In this document: piece by piece, positions 8,726 through 15,819 of the stretch
How positions within the stretch are numbered: the stretch's first letter is position 1
How the letters are laid out: the number at the start of each line of letters is the position of its first letter
DNA from: Actinomadura nitritigenes
GTDB lineage: Bacteria > Actinomycetota > Actinomycetes > Streptosporangiales > Streptosporangiaceae
DNA: 64,000 nt
NCBI RefSeq assembly: GCF_017573545.1
Contig: NZ_JAGEOK010000013.1
Span: forward strand, 224,820-288,819
Direction of reading: 5' to 3'
The notes under the pieces: generated by a model
The model's database searches: none
Seen by the model: only the letters and a program-made list of their open reading frames with translations
What the model was told of the DNA's origin: nothing
Translations under genes and position numbers: made by a program

Positions 8726-8761
8726 CACCGGCCCCGGACGCGGAAGCGTCCGGGGCCGGTG
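8726..8761 (+). terminator. Perfect GGAA-loop terminator after aspC
   Basis: A 16-bp perfect stem (CACCGGCCCCGGACGC type, 8726-8741 with 8746-8761) closed by a GGAA tetraloop begins 14 bases after the aspC stop and is followed by the pyrimidine run CTCTCTT. Confidence 0.88.
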
Positions 8762-8983
8762 CTCTCTTGGACAGCGCCTCGCACAGCGACCCCGACCCGC
8801 ACCCCAGCCACGCGACGACCTCGACCGTCGCGATCGCGAGCGAAGCCAAGTTCGAGCCTGCGAGAACTTGATCGCGCAGCGAGCCCCCAGGGCGAGTCGA
8901 AGCGATGCAGCGGTCGCACGCATCGCCCGCCGAAGGAAGGCCTCCAGGGCCTGACGCCAAGGGCGATGCAATGAACAGGGAAG

Positions 8984-9042
8984 GCTCCGGCGGGGTGTCC
9001 TGGCGGCCCCTCTCCGCCATTCGAGGACGCCCCCGCCGGAGC
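8984..9042 (-). terminator. Long hairpin after the anti-sigma-like gene
   Basis: Arms 8984-9001 and 9024-9042 (GCTCCGGCGGGG.GTCCT against AGGAC.CCCCGCCGGAGC) pair over about 17 bp with one bulge. An inner GGCGG/CCGCC step lies between them. It lies six bases past the stop of the minus-strand gene at 9048. Confidence 0.7.
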
Positions 9043-9047
9043 GTGGC

Positions 9048-9803
9048 CTAGGGGCGGACGCCTTCCGCGATGCGCATGAGCTGGTCCTTGACGGCGCCGC
9101 CGGCGGTGACGGTGACGCCGGTGCCGGGCTTGGCGATCCAGGAGACCTGGCGTCCGGACCCGGGGCGGTCGCCGGTGAGCGCCGGCATGCCGCGGACGGT
9201 GGTGCGGGTCGGGACGCCGCCGACGGGGGCGAGGTCGGTGAGGCCGACGCCGCTGCCCTTGACGAGGGCGATCTGCACCCAGCCGGCCGTCCCGTCCCAT
9301 TTGCATGTGGTGGTGCGGCGCTTGGCGTCGCCGGTGGCCGTGCAGGGGCCGGTGGCGGCGAGCCCGCCCGGCAGGTAGGTGACCCACCCCGGGAGCTTCA
9401 CCGCGGGTCCGGGCGCGCCGGGCCGCTCGCCTCCCCCGCCGGCGGTGCCGCCGGGCCGCGGGTGCGCGGACGGCTTCGGCGTCGACCCCGCCTCGGGCCT
9501 CCCCTCTGGCGACGGGGACGCGGGGAGGCCCGAGGCGGACGGCCGTTCCGGCTGCTCGAGGACCGCGGGCCCGCCCGTGGGGCGGGAGGTCGCGGAGTCC
9601 CCGGCAGGTGTGGCCCGGAACGACTGGTAGGTGGGCACCAGGGCGAGCGCGGCGACGGACGCGGCGGCGACGCCGACGGTGGCGCGGATCCGGTTCGTGC
9701 GGCGCCGGTGGCGGCGGCGCACGTCGGCCACGAGCGAGGGCGGCGCGGCCGTCCCCGCCACCTGCTCGGCCATGGCCGCGCGGAGTTCGCTCTCCAGGTC
9801 CAT
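9048..9803 (-). CDS. Membrane protein partner of SigE-type sigma factor
   Basis: A 251-residue protein starting three bases after the sigma-factor stop, so almost certainly co-transcribed. The cytoplasmic N-terminus (about 1-40, LESELRAAMAEQVAGTAAPP then an RRRHRRRTNR basic patch) is followed by one membrane helix (VGVAAASVAALALVPTY) and a Pro/Gly-rich exported region. The outer domain has a likely disulfide pair (GPCTATGD and TTCKWDG). The topology and position suggest an anti-sigma or signal-sensing partner, but no canonical zinc anti-sigma HxxxCxxC motif is present. The name is therefore inference from context. Confidence 0.68.
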   Translation of the reverse strand: MDLESELRAAMAEQVAGTAAPPSLVADVRRRHRRRTNRIRATVGVAAASVAALALVPTYQSFRATPAGDSATSRPTGGPAVLEQPERPSASGLPASPSPEGRPEAGSTPKPSAHPRPGGTAGGGGERPGAPGPAVKLPGWVTYLPGGLAATGPCTATGDAKRRTTTCKWDGTAGWVQIALVKGSGVGLTDLAPVGGVPTRTTVRGMPALTGDRPGSGRQVSWIAKPGTGVTVTAGGAVKDQLMRIAEGVRP

Positions 9804-9806
9804 CGT

Positions 9807-10316
9807 TCAGCTCCCCAGTGGCGCCAGGTTCGCGCCGAGTCGCTCCCGGAGTCTGGCGAGCCCCCGGGATGCCTGGCTCTTCACGGTGCCGACGGAGCAG
9901 CCGAGCACGCGCGCGGTCTCCGCCTCCGAGAGGTCCTCCCAGAAGCGCAGCACGAGCACGGCCCGCTGGCGGGCGCCGAGTCTGCGCAGTTCGTCCATGA
10001 GCGTCCCCCTCAGCTCGACGGCGTGGGTGCCCGAGAGCGTCGGCGTCTCGGGCGGTTTCGCCATGTGGATCTCCCGCAGCACCTTCCACCGCCGGGACCG
10101 GCTGATCACCAGGTTGACCAGGATCCGGCGGACGTAGGGCTCGGGGTCGGTGTCGGCGTCCAGCCGCCCCCAGTGCCGGTACGCCTTCTCCAGCGCGGTC
10201 TGCAGGATGTCCTCGGCGTCCTGCCGGGCACCGCACATCAGCGAGGCGGTGCGCAGCAGGGCATCGCCGCGTTCCGCCACGAACTCAACGAACGACTCGT
10301 CGTCTCGACGCCCCAC
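9807..10316 (-). CDS. SigE-family ECF RNA polymerase sigma factor
   Basis: An ECF-type sigma factor of 169 residues from a GTG start. Region 2 includes FVEFVAERGDALLRTASLM and the -10-recognition part AEDILQTALEKAYRHW. Region 4 has the helix-turn-helix DLSEAETARVLGCSVGTVKS, which reads the -35 element. Length and motif order match the actinobacterial SigE (SigE70/ECF41-like small) group. It is transcribed with the membrane protein downstream, the classical sigma/anti-sigma layout. The signal is unknown; export and envelope stress are plausible. Confidence 0.9.
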   Translation of the reverse strand: MGRRDDESFVEFVAERGDALLRTASLMCGARQDAEDILQTALEKAYRHWGRLDADTDPEPYVRRILVNLVISRSRRWKVLREIHMAKPPETPTLSGTHAVELRGTLMDELRRLGARQRAVLVLRFWEDLSEAETARVLGCSVGTVKSQASRGLARLRERLGANLAPLGS

Positions 10317-10394
10317 TGTGCTCCGTCCGGGTGGAGGGGATCCCGCGTCCTGGGCGGACGGCCCCGCGCCTGGCCGTCCGCCCGGGTCTTCCTG

Positions 10395-11390
10395 CTACTG
10401 CGCCTGCCGCAGCGCGGTGGCGATGTCCTTCGGCCCGCCGGTGAGGACGGGGCTGCCGTTGACGAACAGCGAGTAGCCGCTCGGGTCGAACACCAGGACC
10501 CCGCCGCCGCGCGGCCCCTGGTAGGCGGCGACGCCGTCGACGGTGATCGGGGTGCCTCCCTCGGGGAGCTTCAGGGCCTGCCGGAGCTGATTCTGCGTCA
10601 TCCCGGCGGGGGTCTTCAGGGTTTCGACGGTGAGCCACTGGCCGGCCTTGCCGGTCCACTTCTGGGTGACGGCGCAGATGTTGAGCTTCTTGAGGTCGCC
10701 GGTGCCGGGGGTGGCGGACACGTACTTGAGGCCCTTGGCGAGCATGACGGTCCGCTCGACGGTGCCGCCGACCTTCACGGCGGGGGCGAGGGTGCGGCAG
10801 TCGAGGGCGGGCACGCCGGGCAGCGCGGGCTTGCCGGGGACGCTCGCGGACGGCTTGGCGGCCGGGGCGCCGGCCTTGCGCAGCGGCCTGGTGGACGGCG
10901 CGCAGGCCGGCAGGTCCGGCCGGCCGGACGGGAGCGAGGTCGGCTGGGCGCCGGGGGCGACGACGCCGGGGACGCCCGGGTTCGGGACGTTGACCGCGGG
11001 CTTGCCGGCCTCGGCCTTCTTCTTCAGGGCGTCGGTCTGCTTGCGCAGCTTCTCCGTCCCGGGCAGCTTGCTCGCCGGCACCTTGCCCGCGGGCAGCTCG
11101 CCGGTCTTCGGCAGGCCGGTCGCGGGCAGGTCGCCGGTCTTCGGCAGCTTGCCGTCCGCGGGGAGCTTGCCGGTCTTCGGCAGCTTGCCCGTCTTCGGGA
11201 GCGCGGGGAGGCAGGTCGGCGCGGTCTTCGGCGCGGCGTCGACGACCCGGTGCGCGGCCGGCAGCTTCGAGTCGCCGGACTGGAGGTCCGCGTTGTGGTG
11301 GGAGCCGGTCATGGCCCACGTGGCGCCGCCGCCCACGGCCACGGTCCCGATGGCGCCCGCCGCGATCAGTGCGGCCTTCAGCGTGATCAT
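10395..11390 (-). CDS. Secreted protein with LPxTG-like hexapeptide repeats
   Basis: An unrecognised 331-residue protein. The N-terminus (LKAALIAAGAIGTVAVGGGA) looks like a signal or anchor helix. Residues 61-102 are a run of near-perfect six-residue repeats, LPKTGK, LPADGK, LPKTGD, LPATG, LPKTGE. Five of them match the sortase pentapeptide LPxTG, but they lie mid-protein without a following hydrophobic tail. A Pro/Ala-rich linker follows, then a globular C-terminus (about 205-331) with cysteines at CRTLAP and NICAVTQ and a closing segment GVLVFDPSGYSLFVNGSPVL. It lies 78 bases upstream of the sigma-factor gene on the same strand. The start is the ATG at 11390. Confidence 0.72.
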   Translation of the reverse strand: MITLKAALIAAGAIGTVAVGGGATWAMTGSHHNADLQSGDSKLPAAHRVVDAAPKTAPTCLPALPKTGKLPKTGKLPADGKLPKTGDLPATGLPKTGELPAGKVPASKLPGTEKLRKQTDALKKKAEAGKPAVNVPNPGVPGVVAPGAQPTSLPSGRPDLPACAPSTRPLRKAGAPAAKPSASVPGKPALPGVPALDCRTLAPAVKVGGTVERTVMLAKGLKYVSATPGTGDLKKLNICAVTQKWTGKAGQWLTVETLKTPAGMTQNQLRQALKLPEGGTPITVDGVAAYQGPRGGGVLVFDPSGYSLFVNGSPVLTGGPKDIATALRQAQ

Positions 11391-11598
11391 CTCTGAGTCC
11401 CTCTCTGCCCGTCCGGTGTTCTCCTCTTGCGCCCCTCGTATACGCGCGACCACGGAACGGGGTTGCACGCGGTTCCCAAGTTTTTTCGGTGATGTCCACG
11501 GGCGCGGATGGCCGCCGGGTGCCATGCGGGGTAGTCCGGTGTGATGATCCTGGTGGGGCGGGGGTTCAGCGGGTCGAACGATCCGGCAACATTGGTCC

Positions 11599-12711
11599 AT
11601 GGAGGCCCGTACCGTGTCACCCCGCCCGCCGCAGGACCGTTCCCCGCGAGAGGATCCGGAGCCGTCCCGCATGGAGCCCGCCGCCGCGCGGCCCGGCTCC
11701 GGCCGCCCGGACGTGGCCCTGCTCCCCAAGGCGCACCTGCATCTGCACTTCACCGGGTCGATGCGGCATTCGACGCTGGTGGAGCTGGCCGCCGTGCACG
11801 GCGTCCACCTGCCGGACGCCCTGGTGGAGGACTGGCCGCCGAAGCTGCGCGCGACCGACGAGCGCGGCTGGTTCCGTTTCCAGCGGCTGTACGACATCGC
11901 CCGTTCCGTCCTGCGGACGCCCGACGACCTGCGGCGGCTGCTGCGGGAGACGGCGGAGGACGAGGCGGCGGAGGGGTCGGGCTGGCTGGAGATCCAGGTG
12001 GATCCGAGCGGGTACGCGGCGAAGTTCGGGGGGCTGACGCCGACCGTCGAGCTGGTGCTGGACGCGGCGCGGGAGGCGGGCGAGGCCGCGGGCGTCGGGA
12101 TCGGCGTGGTGATCGCGGCGAACCGGACCCGGCACCCCCTCGACGCGAAGACGCTCGCGCGGCTGGCCGTCCGGTACACCGGGCGGGGCGTGGTGGGGTT
12201 CGGGCTGTCCAACGACGAGCGGCGCGGCCGGGCCTACGACTTCGAGGGGGCGTTCCGGATCGCCAAGCGGGGCGGGCTCCTGTCGGATCCGCACGGCGGC
12301 GAGCTGCTCGGCCCGGCGAGCGTCCGGGAGTGCCTGGAGACGCTGGACGCCGACCGGATCGGGCACGGCGTGCGGGCGGTGGAGGATCCGCGGCTGCTGT
12401 CGCGGATCGTGGACCGGGGCGTGACGCTGGAGGTGTGCCCGGCGTCGAACGTGAGCCTGGGGGTGGCGGCGACACCGGAGGACGTCCCGGTGCGGCGGCT
12501 GTTCGAGGCGGGCGCGTCGATCGCGCTGGGCGCCGACGACCCGCTGCTGTTCGGGTCGCGGCTGGCCCGCCAGTACGACCTCGTCCGCGACGTGCACGGC
12601 TTCTCCGACGCCGAGCTGGCGGAGCTGGCGCGGCAGTCGGTGCGGGCGTCGGCCGCCCCGGACGACGTCCGCAAGCGCCTCCTGACCGGCATCGACGCCT
12701 GGCTCGCCTGA
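11599..12711 (+). CDS. add: Adenosine deaminase-family amidohydrolase
   Basis: Metal-dependent deaminase with a TIM-barrel, 370 residues. It is predicted to convert adenosine or deoxyadenosine to inosine in purine salvage. Active-site motifs: the metal-binding HLHLHFTGS (46-54), the GFGLSNDE region, RIGHGVRAVEDP with the catalytic histidine, EVCPASNVSLG and the metal aspartate in ALGADDPLLFG. The first 30 residues are Pro/Arg/Glu-rich and not conserved. An internal ATG at 11671 (GGAGCCG upstream) may be the true start. It converges on the MFS gene across a very long terminator. The spelling ADDP instead of the usual TDDP leaves substrate specificity open. Confidence 0.87.
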   Translation: MEARTVSPRPPQDRSPREDPEPSRMEPAAARPGSGRPDVALLPKAHLHLHFTGSMRHSTLVELAAVHGVHLPDALVEDWPPKLRATDERGWFRFQRLYDIARSVLRTPDDLRRLLRETAEDEAAEGSGWLEIQVDPSGYAAKFGGLTPTVELVLDAAREAGEAAGVGIGVVIAANRTRHPLDAKTLARLAVRYTGRGVVGFGLSNDERRGRAYDFEGAFRIAKRGGLLSDPHGGELLGPASVRECLETLDADRIGHGVRAVEDPRLLSRIVDRGVTLEVCPASNVSLGVAATPEDVPVRRLFEAGASIALGADDPLLFGSRLARQYDLVRDVHGFSDAELAELARQSVRASAAPDDVRKRLLTGIDAWLA

Positions 12712-12727
12712 GCGCCTCCGGCGCCGG

Positions 12728-12778
12728 CGTGCGGCGAGCCGTCGTCATCAGAGGGTGATGACGACGGCTCGCCGCACG
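12728..12778. terminator. 23-bp perfect bidirectional terminator
   Basis: Arms 12728-12750 and 12756-12778 (starting CGTGCGGCGAGCC, ending GTCATCA) are perfectly complementary over 23 bp around the loop GAGGG. They lie between the convergent adenosine deaminase and MFS genes, and the same hairpin serves both strands. Confidence 0.88.
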
Positions 12779-12789
12779 GTGAGCGGGGT

Positions 12790-14226
12790 TCAGGCGGGCG
12801 TCTCGGCGGGCTCGGGGGCCTGGACCGGGACCTGCTCGGCGTGCCCCGGGACCTGCTCGGCGTGCCCGGGGAGTGCGGGGATGAGCAGCGCGGTGACGGT
12901 TCCGGCGGCGAGGGCGGCGACGGCGAGCCAGAGGGCGGGCCGGAGGCCGTCGAGGAACGCCTGCGGGGTGGTGAAGTCGCCCCGGGCGGCGAAGACGGCA
13001 CCGAGGACCGCGATGCCGAGGACGGTGCCGAGCTGGCGCAGCGAGTTGCTGACGCCGGACGCGACGCCGGCCAGTTCGGGCGGGGCGAAGCCGAGGACGG
13101 CGCGGGCGATGGGCGGGAAGAACAGCCCCATCCCGATGCCGGCGAGGACGAACGCGGGGACCATCTCGCCGTAGGAGATGGTCGGCGACAGGACGGCGGC
13201 GAGCCAGCCGAGGCCGGCGGTCTGGAACGCCAGCGCGAGGGCGAGCACGTTGCGGACGCCGATGCGGGCGATGAGCGGCGCGGTCAGCGGGGCGACGAGC
13301 AGCGGCATGCCGGTCCACGGGAGGGAGCGGACGCCGGCGTCGAGCGGGCTCATGCGCAGGACGCCCTGCATGTACTGGATGAGCAGGAACGTGGCGCCGA
13401 ACATGGCGAACGACATGACCAGCGAGAGGACGTTGACGAGGCTGAACCCGCGGCTGCGGAACATCCGCATCGGCAGGACCGGCTCGGCGGCGCGCAGCTC
13501 GCGGGCGATGAAGGCGACCACCAGCACGGCTCCGGCGATCAGGGAGCCGAGGACCTGCGCGCTCGTCCAGCCGTGCTCGTTGGCGCGGACCAGGCCGAGG
13601 ACGAGGCCGAGGACGCCGCCCGCGATGAGCACGGTCCCGGCGAGGTCGAGGCGCTTGGCGGCGCCGCGGCTCTCGGTGAGGAACCCGGGGGCGAGGGCGA
13701 GCAGCACGGCGCCGACGGGGACGTTGATCCAGAAGATCCACTGCCAGGTGGCGGCCTGGGTGACGGCGCCGCCGAGGACGGGGCCGAGCGCGACGCCGAG
13801 GCCGCTCATCATGCTCCAGGCGGCGAGCGCGACGCCGCGGCGGGCGGGCGGCACGGCGGCGGCGAGGAGGGTGAGGGTGAGCGGCAGGACGATCGCGCCG
13901 CCGGCGCCCTGGACGGCGCGCGCGGCGATGAGCGTGCCGATGTTCGGGGCGAGCGCGGCGGCGGCGGACGCGCCGGTGAAGACGGCGAGGCCGCCGATGA
14001 ACATCCGGCGGCGCCCCCACCGGTCGGCGATCGCGGCGGCGGGCAGCAGCAGGACGGCGAACGTGAGCGTGTAGGCGTTGACCGTCCATTCGAGGCCCTC
14101 GAGGCCGGCGCCGAGGTCGGTCCGGATGTCGGGGAGGGCGTTGGTGACGATGAGGTTGTCGAGCGCCACCATGAACAGCGTGATGCCGGTGACGATGAAG
14201 GTGCGGAGGGGGTGCGGCCTGTTCAT
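12790..14226 (-). CDS. MFS exporter, DHA2 (EmrB/QacA-like) family
   Basis: Fourteen-helix-type proton-driven drug exporter of 478 residues. Family signs are WTVNAYTLTFAVLLLPAAAIADRWGRRRMF (loop 2-3, motif A), AARAVQGAGGAIVLPLTLTL (motif B) and LGPVLGGAVTQAATWQWIFWINVPVG (motif C, marking an antiporter). The C-terminal tail is extended and contains two copies of HAEQVPGHAEQVP-like sequence. The gene follows a TetR gene by 72 bases, and a copy of the TetR operator overlaps its start codon, so expression is probably ligand-induced efflux. Confidence 0.92.
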   Translation of the reverse strand: MNRPHPLRTFIVTGITLFMVALDNLIVTNALPDIRTDLGAGLEGLEWTVNAYTLTFAVLLLPAAAIADRWGRRRMFIGGLAVFTGASAAAALAPNIGTLIAARAVQGAGGAIVLPLTLTLLAAAVPPARRGVALAAWSMMSGLGVALGPVLGGAVTQAATWQWIFWINVPVGAVLLALAPGFLTESRGAAKRLDLAGTVLIAGGVLGLVLGLVRANEHGWTSAQVLGSLIAGAVLVVAFIARELRAAEPVLPMRMFRSRGFSLVNVLSLVMSFAMFGATFLLIQYMQGVLRMSPLDAGVRSLPWTGMPLLVAPLTAPLIARIGVRNVLALALAFQTAGLGWLAAVLSPTISYGEMVPAFVLAGIGMGLFFPPIARAVLGFAPPELAGVASGVSNSLRQLGTVLGIAVLGAVFAARGDFTTPQAFLDGLRPALWLAVAALAAGTVTALLIPALPGHAEQVPGHAEQVPVQAPEPAETPA

Positions 14227-14246
14227 TAGTTATCACTCACTAACTT
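14223..14246 (-). promoter_or_regulatory. TetR operator copy at the MFS start codon
   Basis: The half-site CACTAACTT (14238-14246) is identical to that in the TetR promoter operator. At the same 6-base spacing the opposite arm keeps the core TTAGT (14226-14230) and overlaps the MFS ATG. Repressor binding here would block transcription entry or elongation into the exporter gene. Confidence 0.66.
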
Positions 14247-14298
14247 CAGTGGGCAAGAAAAAAGGGATGGGGACGGCGGGTCGCCGGTGCCGTCCCGC

Positions 14299-14898
14299 CT
14301 ACGACTCCTCCTCCGGCACCGTGGCGGTCGTGTCGAGATCGGCTCCCCGCAGGCTCTCCGCCCAGTCGCGCAGCGATTCGGGGAGTTCCATCTCGCCGGG
14401 GACGTACGGGACCTTGAACGCGGTGAGCACGTTGATCAGCATCCCGATGGACATGAAGCGGGTGACCTCCGCCGGCTTCACGCCGGACACGTCGGCGATG
14501 AGCCGCCACAGCCGCGCCCACCGGGCGTGGCCGATCCGGCTGATCTCCTCGTCCTCCACGGCGGCGGCGTAGAGCTGCAGCTGGAAGCGCAGGATGTCCG
14601 GGTCCTCCCTGAGGGTCCGCCGGTAGGCATCGGCCATCGCGATGGTCGCGTCCTTGCCTCGGAGGCCGCCGGCCGCGTCGCGGAGCAGGTCCTCCAGGTC
14701 GGCGAAGCAGCGGTCCGCGGCGGCCAGGAACAGCGCGCGCTTGGTCGGGAACAGCCGGAACATGTACGGCTGCGAGACGCCGACGCGCTCGGCGATGGCC
14801 GCGGTGGACGTGCCCTCGTAGCCGCCGCGCGCGAACTCGGCCATCGCGGCCTTGATCGCCATCTCGCGGCGCTCGCCGGCGCTCATCCTCGGGCTCAT
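14299..14898 (-). CDS. TetR-family repressor
   Basis: A 199-residue repressor. The N-terminal helix-turn-helix is complete (AAMAEFARGGYEGTSTAAIA then RVGVSQPYMFRLFPTKRALF). The C-terminal ligand/dimer domain resembles TetR_C regulators of drug exporters. ATGs at 14898 and 14886 are both possible starts; neither has a strong ribosome site. A perfect 24-bp palindrome just upstream and a copy in front of the exporter gene indicate autoregulation and direct control of the downstream DHA2 pump. The ligand is unknown. Confidence 0.92.
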   Translation of the reverse strand: MSPRMSAGERREMAIKAAMAEFARGGYEGTSTAAIAERVGVSQPYMFRLFPTKRALFLAAADRCFADLEDLLRDAAGGLRGKDATIAMADAYRRTLREDPDILRFQLQLYAAAVEDEEISRIGHARWARLWRLIADVSGVKPAEVTRFMSIGMLINVLTAFKVPYVPGEMELPESLRDWAESLRGADLDTTATVPEEES

Positions 14899-14905
14899 GG
14901 AGAGA

Positions 14906-14929
14906 AAGTTAGTGTCCAATCACTAACTT
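14906..14929 (-). promoter_or_regulatory. TetR operator, perfect palindrome
   Basis: Arms AAGTTAGTG (14906-14914) and CACTAACTT (14921-14929) are perfectly complementary around TCCAAT. The site lies eight bases upstream of the TetR ATG, in the expected autoregulatory position. Confidence 0.82.
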
Positions 14930-14973
14930 CGTCAAGTGCCCGGCGACGTCTTCTCGCGTCCCCCGTCCGCGGC

Positions 14974-15558
14974 TCAGCCGGCGATGCCCTCGACCAGCAG
15001 CAGCACGCCGAAGATCGCGAACCCGGCCGCCGCGCCGTACCTGATGACCCGCTCGGGCAGCCGCTTGCCCAGCATCTGCCCGACCACGATGGCCAGCGCG
15101 TCCGCCGCGACCATCCCGACCGTCGAGCCGAGCCAGATGCCGGTGAGCCCGAGGACGCCGCCGTGGTCGGCGGCGAGGGTGATCGTCGCCAGCATCGTCT
15201 TGTCGCCCAGCTCGGCGAGGAAGAACGCGGTGCCGACGGCCAGGATCGCCGAGCCGCCCGCCTTGCGGGCCTTGTCGCGCTCCTCGTCGTCCAGCTCGTC
15301 GCCGCGCAGCGTCCACAGCGCGAAGCCGAGGAACGCCAGCCCCGCGAGGATCGAGATGGGGCGGGTCGGCAGCGCCGCGCCGAGCACCGCGCCGACCACC
15401 ACGCTCGCCAGGTGCACCAGCGCGGTCGCGGCGGTGATGCCGATCAGCACGGGCATCGCGCGGAAGCGCGTCGCGAACGTCATGGCCATGAGCTGGCTCT
15501 TGTCGCCGAGCTCCGCGACGAAGATCACGGCCAGGCTGATGATGAATGCGGTGACCAC
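14974..15558 (-). CDS. UPF0016/GDT1 (TMEM165-type) cation transporter, Mn-linked
   Basis: A membrane protein of 194 residues with six predicted helices in two homologous halves. Each half carries the family signature E-x-G-D-K-[ST] (AELGDKSQLMAM near residue 16 and AELGDKTMLATI near 115). Known members (Gdt1, TMEM165, cyanobacterial Mnx, Vibrio MneA) move Mn2+ or Ca2+ out of the cytosol. A loop of acidic and basic residues (DELDDEERDKARK) links the halves. The GTG start at 15558 follows AGAGGGACC. Upstream lies a yybP-ykoY-like leader, which supports manganese export as its role. Confidence 0.92.
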   Translation of the reverse strand: MVTAFIISLAVIFVAELGDKSQLMAMTFATRFRAMPVLIGITAATALVHLASVVVGAVLGAALPTRPISILAGLAFLGFALWTLRGDELDDEERDKARKAGGSAILAVGTAFFLAELGDKTMLATITLAADHGGVLGLTGIWLGSTVGMVAADALAIVVGQMLGKRLPERVIRYGAAAGFAIFGVLLLVEGIAG

Positions 15559-15615
15559 CGGGTCCCTCTCGCTCGGATGCCGGGCGGAGGGCGGGGAGCC
15601 GTTTCGGGCGCACGA

Positions 15616-15745
15616 CCTCGGCCCGGCACGACTGCCGGGCCGAGGGTCTCGTCCGCCTCCCGCGGAGGCCCGCGCGACCGGGCGCCACCCGCGGCGCCAG
15701 CATGTCGATCACGCGATTGGGACTACTCCCCCTCGACGCGTCGCA
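15616..15745 (-). promoter_or_regulatory. yybP-ykoY-like manganese riboswitch leader
   Basis: On the minus strand the leader of the UPF0016 gene carries the two family hallmarks about 70 bases apart: GGGGAGTAG (15723-15731) and GACGAGACC (15645-15653). They are separated by GC-rich pairing sequence. Directly after the second lies a perfect 13-bp hairpin with a four-base loop (15616-15628 with 15633-15645, CCTCGGCCCGGCA type), a likely terminator or expression platform. Known riboswitches of this class bind Mn2+ and commonly precede this transporter family. The fold was drawn by eye. Confidence 0.72.
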
Positions 15746-15819
15746 GGCTATCAAGTCCCGCGCCGAGAACGTCGGAGCGCCTGCCGTACCCCGGTCACCG
15801 CCGGGAGCTGCGAGGACGT

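Larger units (their letters stand above)
8712..9047. other. Structured intergenic region, no gene seen
   Basis: No convincing gene in this 336-base gap. Beyond the aspC terminator it holds several short nested stems. GCGATC (8830-8835) pairs with GATCGC (8870-8875) around an AAGTTC/GAACTT stem (8848-8853 with 8864-8869). A second hairpin is GCGATGC/GCATCGC (8902-8908 with 8920-8926). A 46-codon plus-strand frame across 8905-9050 lacks a ribosome site and coding character. Confidence 0.5.

Noticed and set aside
8903..9050. 46-codon plus-strand frame
   Set aside because: No ribosome site, and it runs through the terminator hairpin of the opposite gene.
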